A program made the translations under genes and the position numbers. From the NCBI GenBank assembly GCA_030526265.1, contig JAUNDE010000018.1, forward strand, positions 1 through 35,810: a DNA stretch of 35,810 bases, read 5' to 3'. The notes under the pieces were generated by a model. That model was not told where the DNA came from. It made no database searches and saw only the letters and a list, made by a program, of their open reading frames with translations. Within the stretch, counting starts at the first letter, position 1; every line of letters starts with the position of its first letter. Of this stretch, positions 25,923-35,126 are shown piece by piece. The DNA is from Eubacteriales bacterium. GTDB lineage: Bacteria; Bacillota; Clostridia; Lachnospirales; Lachnospiraceae.

Positions 25923-26198
25923 ATGAATAAGACAGAATTAGTTGCAGCAATTGCAGCTCAGGCAGAGTTGTCAAAAAAAGATTCAGAGAAAGCATTGAAG
26001 GCTTTTGTTGATGTTGTTACAGAAGAGTTGAAAAAAGGTGAGAAGATCCAGCTTGTTGGATTTGGAACATTCGAAGTAAGCGAAAGAGCAGCAAGAGAAG
26101 GAAGAAATCCTCAGACAGGTGAGACAATGAAGATCGAAGCTTCTAAAGCACCTAAATTCAAAGCTGGTAAAGCATTGAAGGATGCTATCAACGCTTAA
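25923..26198 (+). CDS. hup: HU-family DNA-binding protein
   Basis: A 91-residue histone-like protein with the canonical HU layout: MNKTELVAAIAAQAELSKKD dimerisation helices, VGFGTFEVSERAAREGRNPQ arm and TGETMKIEASKAPKFKAGKALK. HU binds and bends DNA without sequence specificity and organises the nucleoid. The ATG follows GGAGGAATA. A strong terminator (26230-26260) comes after it, so it is mostly a single-gene unit; read-through may feed rqcP. Confidence 0.97.
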   Translation: MNKTELVAAIAAQAELSKKDSEKALKAFVDVVTEELKKGEKIQLVGFGTFEVSERAAREGRNPQTGETMKIEASKAPKFKAGKALKDAINA

Positions 26199-26229
26199 TT
26201 GAGTTTGATTGTCTATTATAACTAACGAA

Positions 26230-26260
26230 AGCATCGGGAGGAATCCCGGTGCTATTTTTC
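26230..26260 (+). terminator. hup terminator
   Basis: AGCATCGGGA (26230-26239) pairs with TCCCGGTGCT (26244-26253), followed by ATTTTTC. Confidence 0.9.
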
Positions 26261-26281
26261 TTAATAAACAGGAGAATCATT

Positions 26282-26521
26282 ATGAGACTGGATAAATTTT
26301 TGAAAGTTTCCAGATTGATCAAGAGAAGAACTGTCGCAAATGAAGCATGTGATGCAGGACGCATTCTTGTAAATGGAACAGTTGCGAAGGCATCGATGAA
26401 AGTGAAGCCTCAGGATGTGATCGAGATTGTATTTGGAACAAAGACAGTAAAGGTGGAGGTTCTGGAGATCAGAGACACCACGAAGAAGGAAGAGGCAAAG
26501 GATCTGTTTCGATATCTGTAA
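26282..26521 (+). CDS. rqcP: S4-domain ribosome quality control protein RqcP
   Basis: This 79-residue protein is almost only an S4 RNA-binding domain: MRLDKFLKVSRLIKRRTVAN, DAGRILVNGTVAKASMKVKP, then a strand-rich C terminus. It matches RqcP (YabO, Hsp15-like), which with RqcH extends stalled peptides with alanine on 50S subunits. AGGAG at 26269-26273 precedes the ATG. Its position before yabP/yabQ/divIC matches the Bacillus order. Its stop overlaps a SigE-like -35 for yabP. Confidence 0.92.
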   Translation: MRLDKFLKVSRLIKRRTVANEACDAGRILVNGTVAKASMKVKPQDVIEIVFGTKTVKVEVLEIRDTTKKEEAKDLFRYL

Positions 26522-26547
26522 TAATCATGATATTTCCGGCATATGCT
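26519..26547 (+). promoter_or_regulatory. SigE-like promoter candidate for yabPQ
   Basis: TAATAAT (26519-26525), 14-bp spacer, CATATGCT (26540-26547) resemble the SigE consensus (kmATATT, CATACAnT) with three mismatches. In B. subtilis yabPQ are SigE-controlled, which supports the idea. Confidence 0.35.
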
Positions 26548-26574
26548 GAATTGTCGGAAAGGTTGTGATAAATT

Positions 26575-26859
26575 ATGGAAGAAAAGCAAGTGAGAGGTCC
26601 ACATAAGCTCGTGATAAATAATCGAAAAACAAGTCTGATCACAGGGGTTTTGGATGTATTATCATTTGATCTGAATGAAGTTCTGCTGGAGACAGAACAG
26701 GGGATGCTGATGATCAAAGGGACGGATCTTCATGTAAACAGACTGAATCTTGAAAAAGGAGAAGTTGATCTGTCCGGAAATATTGACAGTGTTGCATATT
26801 CGGATATTCATGGTCAGAAGAAAAATGGAGATTCCTTTCTGCAGAAACTATTCCGGTAG
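26575..26859 (+). CDS. yabP: Sporulation protein YabP
   Basis: A 94-residue protein of the YabP/YqfC family: MEEKQVRGPHKLVINNRKTS, a MTGVL-like strand (SLITGVLDVLSFDLNEVLLE) and a beta-rich middle (MLMIKGTDLHVNRLNLEKGEVDLSGNID). YabP is required for a late stage of spore formation with YabQ. The ATG follows GGAAAGG-type sequence. It lies 53 bp after rqcP and 16 bp before yabQ. Confidence 0.9.
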   Translation: MEEKQVRGPHKLVINNRKTSLITGVLDVLSFDLNEVLLETEQGMLMIKGTDLHVNRLNLEKGEVDLSGNIDSVAYSDIHGQKKNGDSFLQKLFR

Positions 26860-26874
26860 AGAAGGCATTTGCTT

Positions 26875-27228
26875 ATGTCAGGACTTAGAATAGAGGGAAT
26901 GGCATTTTTGACGGCTGTGCTGACGGGAATGATTTTGGTCTGTGGCTATACATGTATCAGAAAGTTTCGAAGAGTGATCACACATTCTTCGGTCATGATT
27001 GCGATCGAGGATGGACTGTACTGGCTTATCACGTCAATTTATGTTTTTCTGCAGATATTTCGTACGAGTAATGGGAGCATCAGGTGGTACTTTGTGGCAG
27101 GTGTTGTCATTGGATGTGGCATATTTTGGAAATTAAGCAGAATGCTGTCATGGATATTGCGAAAATCTGCTGAAAAAGAAGAAGAGAAATTAGAAAAAAC
27201 TATTGAATTCAATGATGAAAAACGATAG
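26875..27228 (+). CDS. yabQ: Sporulation membrane protein YabQ
   Basis: This 117-residue protein has three or four hydrophobic segments (AFLTAVLTGMILVCGYTCI, DGLYWLITSIYVFLQIF, WYFVAGVVIGCGIFWKL), as in YabQ, a membrane protein of the mother cell needed for forespore cortex formation. The FRRVITHSSVMIAIEDGLYW stretch is the conserved YabQ core. The ATG at 26875 (AGAAGG upstream) is preferred over the TTG at 26869. Confidence 0.9.
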   Translation: MSGLRIEGMAFLTAVLTGMILVCGYTCIRKFRRVITHSSVMIAIEDGLYWLITSIYVFLQIFRTSNGSIRWYFVAGVVIGCGIFWKLSRMLSWILRKSAEKEEEKLEKTIEFNDEKR

Positions 27229-27290
27229 TATAAAAGTAGTATGATCTGGATACTTTTCATAAGGTATCAAAGTAAGGGTGAGTATATAAT

Positions 27291-27605
27291 ATGAGTAACA
27301 AGAGAAGAAGCCGGAAGAAAAATTCTCTCAGATATCACAAAGCAAGTGTTCTGGGAATCAGTATGATTCTGATCTTACTTGTGGTGGTGGTGTCGGTTGG
27401 AAGCCTTTCTCTCAAAGCGAAGAACAGCGCTTATATAGCACAGGAAGCAGAGCTGGAAGCAAAGATTGCAGAGCAGGAAGAACGTGCGAAAGAGATTGAT
27501 GAACTGGAGGCTTATGTTGGAACCGATGAATATGTAGAACAGGTTGCAAAGGACAAACTGGGACTTGTTCATGAAGATGAGATTATATTTAAAAATAACA
27601 ATTAA
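27291..27605 (+). CDS. divIC: DivIC/FtsB-like septum formation initiator
   Basis: A 104-residue cell-division protein: basic cytosolic N terminus (NKRRSRKKN), one membrane helix (about residues 20-41, VLGISMILILLVVVVSVGSL), a coiled coil (about 47-74, rich in AELEAKIAEQEERAKEID) and the conserved EYVEQVAKDKLGLVHEDEII. DivIC joins FtsL and DivIB in the division complex outside the membrane. Position before spoIIE matches Bacillus. It ends at a strong terminator hairpin. Confidence 0.93.
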   Translation: MSNKRRSRKKNSLRYHKASVLGISMILILLVVVVSVGSLSLKAKNSAYIAQEAELEAKIAEQEERAKEIDELEAYVGTDEYVEQVAKDKLGLVHEDEIIFKNNN

Positions 27606-27618
27606 TGAAATTACGAAA

Positions 27619-27656
27619 GAGAAGCTTTGGAAATGTTCCAAAGCTTCTTTTCTTTT
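27619..27656 (+). terminator. Terminator or attenuator between divIC and spoIIE
   Basis: GAAGCTTTGGAA (27621-27632) pairs perfectly with TTCCAAAGCTTC (27636-27647) across a 3-base loop, then TTTTCTTTT. It ends 20 bp before the spoIIE start. Confidence 0.85.
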
Positions 27657-27676
27657 AGAAATCTGGAGGATATCTC

Positions 27677-29080
27677 ATGGAAGAAGTTATGAAACAGGAA
27701 GTGTTCGCAAATCCATATGTCATGCAGATTGATAAATTTGCAAGGTCGTTGAAACATTTGTCGGAAGCATTTCTTTGTATGGAAGATTATAAAGGAATGA
27801 TCACAGAGGAAGAGATGGAGGATATGTTTTCTTATGTGACAGATCATGTGTGTGGCCATTGTGATAATAGGAACCGGTGTCTTGCAGAACAGAAGGAAGA
27901 AACAAGACAAATGCTTCATGAGATTTTATGTGCGGCAGAGGAGTATGGTGCGGAGCTAAATGTTGAATTGAAGAGGACTCTTGAGAAGAGGTGCAACAGG
28001 GCACCGGAATTTCTGGAAGAAGCGCTGAATGTGTTCGGGGAAGTAAAGCAAAAACTTCTCTGGAACAATCGAATCGTGCAAAACAGAGAGGGCTGTGCAT
28101 CGTCGCTTGTATCCTTTGCGGACATGATCTCCTGTGCAGCAAGAGAGCTGGATGCAGGGATATTTCTGGACGAGCGGATGGAACGAAAGTTGAAAAATCG
28201 CTTTAAAAAAAGTGGCATCAAATTGATCAGTACAGTATTTTTTGTGTATCGGAACGGAAAGCATGAATTTCATCTGACGCTGAAGACAGCGAAAAGGCAA
28301 TGTGTAACGACAAAGGAAGTTGGGCGTATGGTTTCAGAATGTGTCGGAAAAACGATGACTCCGCGCGCAGATGAGCAGCTGATCATATGGGATGAGTACA
28401 GTACAATCGTCCTGCAGGAGGCAGTCCGGTTTCAATCCATTCAGGGTGTTGCAAAGATAGGGAAAGATTGTCAGAAGATATCAGGCGACACCTTTTTTAT
28501 GACAAAGCTAAGCGGCGGAAAAGAAGGGATTGTATTGTCAGATGGAATGGGTTCCGGTAAGCGTGCGTTTCGGGAAAGCGCAATGGTCGTAGAAATGCTG
28601 GAGGAGCTTCTTGTTGCAGGCTTTCCACCAAAATCCGCAATACAGATGTTAAATACTGCGTTGGTAGTTGGCCGGGAGGAGATTGTCTTCTCTACTGTTG
28701 ATATGTGTGTGATCGATCTGTATGAAGGGGTGTGTGAGTTCTTTAAAGCAGGAGCGTCTACTTCGTTTATTCGCCATCGGGACCATGTTGAGAAACTGGC
28801 CTCCAGTTCTCTCCCGGTTGGTGTATTACAAAACATTGAGATCAATCATGTGAGAAGAAAACTGGAGGATGGGGACATGATCGTACTGATCACGGATGGA
28901 GTGATGGATGCTTTTCCTGTAAATGAGCAGGAGGCGATACTCGGAGCATTGATCCAGGGAGCAAAGAGTGAGAATCCAAAAGAGATAGCACATTATGTAT
29001 TAGAACAGGTACTTGCTTTTGGTAATACGAAACCGGCAGATGACATGACCGTGATGGTTGTGGGGGTGTGGGAGATATAG
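27677..29080 (+). CDS. spoIIE: SpoIIE phosphatase lacking the membrane domain
   Basis: This 467-residue protein holds the regulatory and PP2C-type phosphatase parts of SpoIIE: an N-terminal cysteine cluster CGHCDNRNRC (C59, C62, C68), a helical region, then the catalytic acidic residues in ISGDTFF, LSDGMGSGK, ITDGVMD and ADDMTVM. SpoIIE dephosphorylates SpoIIAA to activate SigF in the forespore. Classic SpoIIE (about 820 residues) begins with ten membrane helices; here none are present. GGAGG at 27665-27669 precisely fits the ATG, and the 71-bp gap to divIC holds no lost 5' part, so the short form appears genuine. Synteny (yabPQ-divIC-[spoIIE]-tilS-hpt-ftsH) supports orthology. Confidence 0.92.
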   Translation: MEEVMKQEVFANPYVMQIDKFARSLKHLSEAFLCMEDYKGMITEEEMEDMFSYVTDHVCGHCDNRNRCLAEQKEETRQMLHEILCAAEEYGAELNVELKRTLEKRCNRAPEFLEEALNVFGEVKQKLLWNNRIVQNREGCASSLVSFADMISCAARELDAGIFLDERMERKLKNRFKKSGIKLISTVFFVYRNGKHEFHLTLKTAKRQCVTTKEVGRMVSECVGKTMTPRADEQLIIWDEYSTIVLQEAVRFQSIQGVAKIGKDCQKISGDTFFMTKLSGGKEGIVLSDGMGSGKRAFRESAMVVEMLEELLVAGFPPKSAIQMLNTALVVGREEIVFSTVDMCVIDLYEGVCEFFKAGASTSFIRHRDHVEKLASSSLPVGVLQNIEINHVRRKLEDGDMIVLITDGVMDAFPVNEQEAILGALIQGAKSENPKEIAHYVLEQVLAFGNTKPADDMTVMVVGVWEI

Positions 29081-29203
29081 GGAGCTATCGCATTTGTCCG
29101 GATGTGCTTTTTAGCGGCGGAAACTAAAAAATGCGTGGACATTGCAGGGTTATATGTATATGATAAGCATATAATAAACAGATAAAAAATACCTGGTGAG
29201 AAG

Positions 29204-30634
29204 ATGATTGAAAAAGTAAAAAACTACATGCTGCAAAAACGCATGGTTCAAAAAGATGATAAGATCGTTGTAGGCATATCGGGAGGTCCGGATTCCATAT
29301 GCCTTCTTTGTGTGCTTGCAGAACTTAAGGAAGAGTTCGGGTATGAGCTTGCGGCAGTTCACGTAAATCACATGCTGCGCGGAGAGGATGCAGATCTTGA
29401 TGAGCAATTTGTGACAGATTTTTGTGACAAAATGCAGGTGCCGCTGAATGTTGTACGTGAGGATGTAAAAGTATATGCGGAGAAATATCATCTGTCCACG
29501 GAAGAGGCCGGGCGAGAGGTGAGACGACAGGCGTTTGAGCAGACAATGAGGCTTTATGATGGGAATAAGATCGCCCTTGCACATCACATGAATGATAATG
29601 CAGAGACTGTGCTTTTCCATCTGGCGAGGGGAACCGGTGTGAAAGGGGCAGCAGGAATACAGCCGATATCGGGAAACTACATTCGCCCGCTCCTTTGCCT
29701 GAAGAGAGAAGAAATCGAAGCGTATCTGCAGGAAAAGGGCATTAAAAGCTGTCTAGATAAGACAAATCTGGAAAATCTATATACGAGGAATAAAATACGA
29801 AATGAGATCATTCCGTATTTTCGGGAACATATCAATGAAAAGACAGTGGAACACATCTATGCATTTACAGAACAGATGAGAGAACTGAAAGCATTTGTGG
29901 ACAGTTTCGTGCGTGAGAAGTTTGATGAGATTGTCGTTGTAAAAGAGGATGCATATTTTCTTCCTGTTGAAGAACTTGAGAAAACAGATCCTGCACTGCG
30001 GTCATATCTGATTCGCGAAGTGATCGTTCAGGCGGCTGGACGAGAGAAAGATATTGAATCCATTCATCTGCGAGATGTGGAAGAGCTGATGCGCAAACAG
30101 TCCGGAAGACAGATCGACCTGCCATATGGGCTTAGAGCATTCAGGGAATATGATGATATCTGTATCAGGGAAAAAGAGGAATCTGAAGAGAAACTGTTTG
30201 TAGAGCTGATGGAAAGTGGTGAAGAAACAGATGGTTTTCACAGGATGATCGAAGTTTCGCAGAGGGATGTGAAGCTGGAAATACGTATGTTTTGCAGAGA
30301 AAAAAACTGGTCTGCATTTGTGGAACAACCCTACACGAAGTGGTTTGATTATGATATAATAAAAAATAGCATTGTCCTTAGAACAAGGCAGCCGGGAGAT
30401 TGTATCACGATCAATGACTGTGGACAGACACAGAAGCTGAAAAAGTATTTTATCAATAACAAAATACCGGAAGCAAAAAGAGACAGGATCTTGCTTCTTG
30501 CAGATGGCAGCCACATTATGTGGATCGTCGGATACAGGCAGAGTAAGAAATACCAGATAACGGATACAACAAAAAAAGTATTGGAAATAAAAATTTTTAA
30601 TTACGGAGGAAAAAACAATGGCAGAAAGTATTAG
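29204..30634 (+). CDS. tilS: tRNA(Ile)-lysidine synthetase
   Basis: The 476-residue enzyme converts the anticodon C34 of tRNA-Ile2 to lysidine so that it reads AUA. The PP-loop is SGGPDS (S26-S31) in IVVGISGGPDSICLL. Typical following blocks are HVNHMLRGEDAD and ALAHHMNDNAETVLFHLARG, plus a C-terminal substrate-binding region with KLKKYFINNKIPEAKRD. The length is typical. It ends inside the start of hpt (17-bp overlap). The 123 bp before it hold a TATATG/CATATA palindrome (about 29152-29173) and no convincing promoter. Confidence 0.96.
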   Translation: MIEKVKNYMLQKRMVQKDDKIVVGISGGPDSICLLCVLAELKEEFGYELAAVHVNHMLRGEDADLDEQFVTDFCDKMQVPLNVVREDVKVYAEKYHLSTEEAGREVRRQAFEQTMRLYDGNKIALAHHMNDNAETVLFHLARGTGVKGAAGIQPISGNYIRPLLCLKREEIEAYLQEKGIKSCLDKTNLENLYTRNKIRNEIIPYFREHINEKTVEHIYAFTEQMRELKAFVDSFVREKFDEIVVVKEDAYFLPVEELEKTDPALRSYLIREVIVQAAGREKDIESIHLRDVEELMRKQSGRQIDLPYGLRAFREYDDICIREKEESEEKLFVELMESGEETDGFHRMIEVSQRDVKLEIRMFCREKNWSAFVEQPYTKWFDYDIIKNSIVLRTRQPGDCITINDCGQTQKLKKYFINNKIPEAKRDRILLLADGSHIMWIVGYRQSKKYQITDTTKKVLEIKIFNYGGKNNGRKY

Positions 30635-31145
30635 AGTATTAGTGTCAGAAGAAGATGTCGATAAGAAGATTTATGAGATCGGCACACAGATCAGCAAAGA
30701 TTATGAAGGGAAAGATCTTCATATTATCGGTATCTTAAAGGGAAGCGTTTTCTTTATGTGTGAACTTGCAAAAAGAGTAACCGTACCTGTTACGATGGAC
30801 TTCATGAGTGTATCAAGTTACGGTGCCGGAACAATCTCAAGCGGAATCATCAACATTAAGAAAGATCTTGATGAATCGCTTCAGGGCAAGGATGTACTGA
30901 TCGTTGAGGATATCATTGACTCGGGAAATACACTTTATCATTTGCTTGACATTTTGAAAAAGAGACATCCTAGAAGTATCAAGATCTGTACATTGCTTGA
31001 TAAACCGGAGAGACGTGTGAAAGACGTGAAAGTAGACTACGTATGCTTCCAGATTCCGGATGAGTTTGTAGTTGGATACGGACTTGATTACGCTCAGAAA
31101 TATAGAAATCTTCCATACATCGGCGTAGTGGAAGGCATAGAGTAG
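30618..31145 (+). CDS. hpt: Hypoxanthine phosphoribosyltransferase
   Basis: This 175-residue type I phosphoribosyltransferase converts hypoxanthine/guanine and PRPP to IMP/GMP. The PRPP-binding motif is VLIVEDIIDSGNTLYHL (about residues 94-110), and VCFQIPDEFVVGYGLDY near the C terminus is the purine-binding hood. GGAGG at about 30605 precedes the ATG, which lies in the last codons of tilS. ftsH follows after 14 bp. The tilS-hpt-ftsH order is conserved in Firmicutes. Confidence 0.96.
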   Translation: MAESIRVLVSEEDVDKKIYEIGTQISKDYEGKDLHIIGILKGSVFFMCELAKRVTVPVTMDFMSVSSYGAGTISSGIINIKKDLDESLQGKDVLIVEDIIDSGNTLYHLLDILKKRHPRSIKICTLLDKPERRVKDVKVDYVCFQIPDEFVVGYGLDYAQKYRNLPYIGVVEGIE

Positions 31146-31159
31146 GAGGAAATAAAATA

Positions 31160-32998
31160 TTGGAAAATGGAAAAAGACGTGGACCTGGGAACATTTTGTT
31201 TGTCATTATGATCCTGGGCTTGCTGGCTGGGATGTGGTACACGAATCGCTGGGATTCGAATGCCAAACGGCTGACATATCAGGAGTTTGAAAAAATTGTT
31301 GAGGATCAGAAGGTTGAAGATGTTGTGATCATTCAGAACAATGATGTGCCAACCGGAAGAGTAAAACTGACACGAAGTGATGATGATGCACAATGGGTAC
31401 TTAATGTATCAGATGTAAATGAAGTCTGTCAGTTTCTCAGAGAAGAAAATGTGGAGTACACGATGACGGATGTTCCGGGAGAAGACTGGTTTGCCTCTGC
31501 AATCTATCCGATCGTTGTTATGCTGATGGGTGTGCTTTTGCTTCTCTTTATCATGAATCGTCAGGCAGGCGCAGGCAATAAAGCGATGAATTTCGGAAAG
31601 AGCCGTGCAAAGATGCATGATGGTTCTGATAAGAAAGTGACATTTGCTGATGTGGCAGGCCTTCAGGAAGAAAAAGAAGAGTTGGAAGAAATCGTTGATT
31701 TTCTGAAAGCTCCTAAAAAATACATTCAGGTTGGAGCCAGAATTCCCAAAGGTGTTCTGCTTGTGGGACCACCTGGAACAGGTAAAACATTGCTTGCTAA
31801 AGCAGTAGCCGGAGAGGCAGGAGTTCCATTCTTTACGATTTCCGGATCTGACTTCGTTGAGATGTTTGTCGGTGTCGGTGCATCCAGAGTAAGAGATCTG
31901 TTTGCTGATGCGAAGAAGAATGCTCCATGTATTATCTTTATTGACGAGATTGATGCCGTTGCAAGACGACGTGGTACCGGTATGGGCGGCGGACATGATG
32001 AGAGAGAACAGACACTGAACCAGCTGCTTGTTGAAATGGACGGATTTGGTGTCAATGAGGGGATTATCGTAATGTCTGCGACAAACCGTGTAGACATTCT
32101 GGACCCTGCGATTCTCAGACCGGGTCGATTTGATCGTAAAGTCGGTGTCGGAAGACCGGATGTAAAAGGAAGAGAGGAAATCCTGAAAGTTCATGCCAAG
32201 GGCAAACCGCTTGGCGATGATGTGGATTTGAAACAGATCGCACAGACAACTTCCGGATTTTCAGGGGCAGACCTTGAGAATCTTCTGAACGAGGCTGCGA
32301 TCTATGCAGCAAAAGATAATCGTGTTTTCCTTAGACAGGATGATATTCGTCGAGCATTTGTAAAAGTGGGCATCGGAGCAGAGAAGAAGAGTAAGGTTGT
32401 CTCAGAAAAAGAGAAAAAGATCACGGCTTACCATGAAGCGGGTCATGCGGTCCTGTTCCATGTACTTCCGGATGTCGGACCTGTTTACAGTGTATCGATC
32501 ATACCGACCGGTATGGGGGCTGCAGGTTACACAATGCCGCTTCCGGAGAAGAATGAGATGTTTAACACAAAGGGCAGGATGCTTCAGGATATTACAGTCG
32601 CACTCGGCGGACGTATCGCAGAAGAAATCATTTTTGACGATATTACAACAGGTGCGTCACAGGATATCAAGCAGGCGACAGCTACTGCAAGAGCAATGGT
32701 AACCAAATATGGTATGTCTGATAAGATCGGCCTGATCAATTATGACAGTGATAATGATGAAGTCTTCATCGGAAGAGATCTGGCACATGCACAGAGAAGT
32801 TACGGTGAGCAGATTGCCGGGATGATCGATGAAGAAGTAAAGAATATTGTTGACACATGTTATAAACGCGCTAGACATATTATTGAGAAATACCATTTTG
32901 CTCTTGAGGCATGTGCACAGTTACTGCTTGAAAAAGAAAAGATTACGAGAGAGGAATTTGAGGCATTGTTCGAGGGTGTGGAAATATCAGAAGACTAG
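31160..32998 (+). CDS. ftsH: ATP-dependent membrane protease FtsH
   Basis: The 612-residue protein is a hexameric AAA+ zinc protease that degrades misfolded membrane and regulatory proteins. Two N-terminal helices (about residues 10-27 and 113-132) flank an extracellular domain; Walker A GPPGTGKT is at 203-210, Walker B IIFIDEID follows, and the zinc site HEAGH is at 425-429. The start is TTG at 31160 with a strong AGGAGG site; an in-frame ATG is not available nearby. The GH13 gene follows after 19 bp. Confidence 0.97.
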   Translation: MENGKRRGPGNILFVIMILGLLAGMWYTNRWDSNAKRLTYQEFEKIVEDQKVEDVVIIQNNDVPTGRVKLTRSDDDAQWVLNVSDVNEVCQFLREENVEYTMTDVPGEDWFASAIYPIVVMLMGVLLLLFIMNRQAGAGNKAMNFGKSRAKMHDGSDKKVTFADVAGLQEEKEELEEIVDFLKAPKKYIQVGARIPKGVLLVGPPGTGKTLLAKAVAGEAGVPFFTISGSDFVEMFVGVGASRVRDLFADAKKNAPCIIFIDEIDAVARRRGTGMGGGHDEREQTLNQLLVEMDGFGVNEGIIVMSATNRVDILDPAILRPGRFDRKVGVGRPDVKGREEILKVHAKGKPLGDDVDLKQIAQTTSGFSGADLENLLNEAAIYAAKDNRVFLRQDDIRRAFVKVGIGAEKKSKVVSEKEKKITAYHEAGHAVLFHVLPDVGPVYSVSIIPTGMGAAGYTMPLPEKNEMFNTKGRMLQDITVALGGRIAEEIIFDDITTGASQDIKQATATARAMVTKYGMSDKIGLINYDSDNDEVFIGRDLAHAQRSYGEQIAGMIDEEVKNIVDTCYKRARHIIEKYHFALEACAQLLLEKEKITREEFEALFEGVEISED

Positions 32999-33017
32999 AG
33001 AATGATGTAAAACGACT

Positions 33018-35060
33018 ATGAATAAAAAAGCTTTTTTTTGCGATGGAACAGATAATTATGTGATACCGTCAGAACCGGGACCACTTGAGATGGTAGAATT
33101 TCTTTTTCGAACTGCAGCGGGGGATGTTGACAAAGTATCTTTGTGCTCGCGAAATCAGACGTTTGAGATGACAAAGAGGGAAACAAAAGGCGGCTTTGAT
33201 TATTACCACATCTTCATGGAGATGGGGAAGGATACATTCGTGTATTATTTCCAGATCCAGAAAGGTGAAGAAGTTGCCTACTATGACCAGAGTGGATCGA
33301 CGTACGGATATCGCGAAGAGTATGCATTTAAGATATGTCCCGGATTTTCTACACCGGACTGGGCGAAGGGTGCGGTTATGTACCAGATCTTTACAGACCG
33401 GTTTAACAATGGTGATCCGTCCAATGATGTGCTGGACAGAGAATACTGTTATATCAATGAACATGTAAAGAAAATTGAGGACTGGGATCAGTATCCGGCA
33501 GAATCAGATATCCGCAACTTTTATGGCGGAGATCTGAAAGGAGTCTGGGATAAGCTGGATTATCTTCAGGATCTGGGTGTTGAAGTGATTTACTTCAATC
33601 CACTGTTCGTGTCTCCGTCGAATCACAAATACGATATTCAGGACTATGATTACATCGATCCACATTATGGGGTGATCGTGAAAGATGAAGGAAGAGTTCT
33701 GAAAAAGAATGAGCTGGATAATCGAAAAGCAACGAAATTCCAGAAACGAGTGACGGACTTTAGAAATCTGGAAGCGAGCAACAAATTCTTTGCTGATCTT
33801 GTGGCAGAGATTCACAGAAGAGGTATGAAAGTCATTATTGACGGGGTCTTTAATCATTGCGGATCCTTCAATAAGTGGCTGGATAAAGAACTGATCTATG
33901 AAGGTAAAGTTGGGTTTGAGCCTGGAGCATATGTGACATCTGACAGTCCGTACAGGGATTATTTTGACTTCGCAAACAATGATGAGAAAGAATGGCCGCA
34001 CAATGATACGTACGACGGATGGTGGGGTCACAGTACACTGCCAAAGCTGAATTACGAGGCGTCAAAAGAACTGGAAGATTACATCCTCCGTATCGGACAG
34101 AAATGGGTGTCAGAGCCTTACAATGTCGATGGATGGAGACTTGATGTGGCAGCCGATCTCGGACATTCATCAGAGTACAATCATAGCTTCTGGAAGAAAT
34201 TCCGGAAGGCGGTGAAAGAAGCAAACCCGAATGCGATCGTGCTGGCAGAGCACTATGGGAACCCGCAGCCGTGGCTGATGGGAGATGAGTGGGACACTGT
34301 CATGAATTACGATGCATTCATGGAGCCGGTCACATGGTTCCTTACCGGGATGGAAAAACACAGCGATTCCGAGAATTTTGGAATGCGGGGAAATGCGGAT
34401 GCATTTGTTGCATCGATGACATATAATATGGCGCGCTATACGACATCATCCCTTCAGGTGGCGATGAATGAACTCTCGAATCATGATCATTCGAGATTCC
34501 TGACAAGAACGAATCATTTCGTTGGAAGACTCGGGAAAGCAAGTCCGGAGGATGCTAACAACAATGTAAACAAGGCAGTGATGCGGGAAGCAGTTGTGAT
34601 GCAGATGACATGGGTCGGAGCTCCGACGGTGTATTACGGAGATGAGGCCGGTGTGTGTGGATTTACAGATCCGGATAATCGAAGAACGTATCCGTGGGGG
34701 CATGAAGATAAAGAACTGATTGCTTTTCACAGAGATATGATCCGTATTCACAGGGAGAATAAAACACTGAAAACCGGATCGATCAAGATGTTGACTTCTC
34801 AGTGGGGTGTGTTAGCATATGCACGTTTTGACAAAGAGAATCAGATTATTGTAATCGTGAATAACAGTGATTCACTCAAACAGGTGACCGTTCCGGTATG
34901 GCAGGCAGAATGTCCGATGAAGGGCAGTCTGAGAAGACTTGTCTACACATATGAGAAAGGATATACGACAGAGCACGAGGAATTCCTGATCATGGATGGA
35001 GAAATAGTGGTGAATATGGGAAGTCATTCTGCACTTGTCCTGAAAAATATGGGGTATTAA
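33018..35060 (+). CDS. Cytoplasmic GH13 alpha-glycosidase (neopullulanase-like)
   Basis: A 680-residue GH13 (alpha-amylase superfamily) enzyme with an N-terminal CBM34-like beta domain (about residues 1-115), a (beta/alpha)8 catalytic barrel and a C-terminal beta domain. The catalytic triad is Asp376 (DGWRLDVA), Glu411 (VLAEHYG) and Asp490 (NHDHSRFL). There is no signal peptide, so it acts inside the cell on imported maltodextrins or pullulan fragments. It resembles subfamily GH13_20 (neopullulanase/cyclomaltodextrinase). It lies 19 bp after ftsH with no terminator between, an unusual partner for that operon, and ends at a strong terminator. Confidence 0.9.
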   Translation: MNKKAFFCDGTDNYVIPSEPGPLEMVEFLFRTAAGDVDKVSLCSRNQTFEMTKRETKGGFDYYHIFMEMGKDTFVYYFQIQKGEEVAYYDQSGSTYGYREEYAFKICPGFSTPDWAKGAVMYQIFTDRFNNGDPSNDVLDREYCYINEHVKKIEDWDQYPAESDIRNFYGGDLKGVWDKLDYLQDLGVEVIYFNPLFVSPSNHKYDIQDYDYIDPHYGVIVKDEGRVLKKNELDNRKATKFQKRVTDFRNLEASNKFFADLVAEIHRRGMKVIIDGVFNHCGSFNKWLDKELIYEGKVGFEPGAYVTSDSPYRDYFDFANNDEKEWPHNDTYDGWWGHSTLPKLNYEASKELEDYILRIGQKWVSEPYNVDGWRLDVAADLGHSSEYNHSFWKKFRKAVKEANPNAIVLAEHYGNPQPWLMGDEWDTVMNYDAFMEPVTWFLTGMEKHSDSENFGMRGNADAFVASMTYNMARYTTSSLQVAMNELSNHDHSRFLTRTNHFVGRLGKASPEDANNNVNKAVMREAVVMQMTWVGAPTVYYGDEAGVCGFTDPDNRRTYPWGHEDKELIAFHRDMIRIHRENKTLKTGSIKMLTSQWGVLAYARFDKENQIIVIVNNSDSLKQVTVPVWQAECPMKGSLRRLVYTYEKGYTTEHEEFLIMDGEIVVNMGSHSALVLKNMGY

Positions 35061-35126
35061 AAGAAAAAAGCCTTTGTCAGAAAAATTGAAATCTGATGCA
35101 AAGAAGCATTACAGGTAAGATAAAAC

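Noticed and set aside
29150-29175. TATATG/CATATA palindrome upstream of tilS as an operator
   Set aside because: AT-rich palindromes of this size are frequent by chance and no matching regulator or promoter spacing was found.
31409-32194. 261-codon minus-strand frame
   Set aside because: Fully antisense to ftsH, no domain features.
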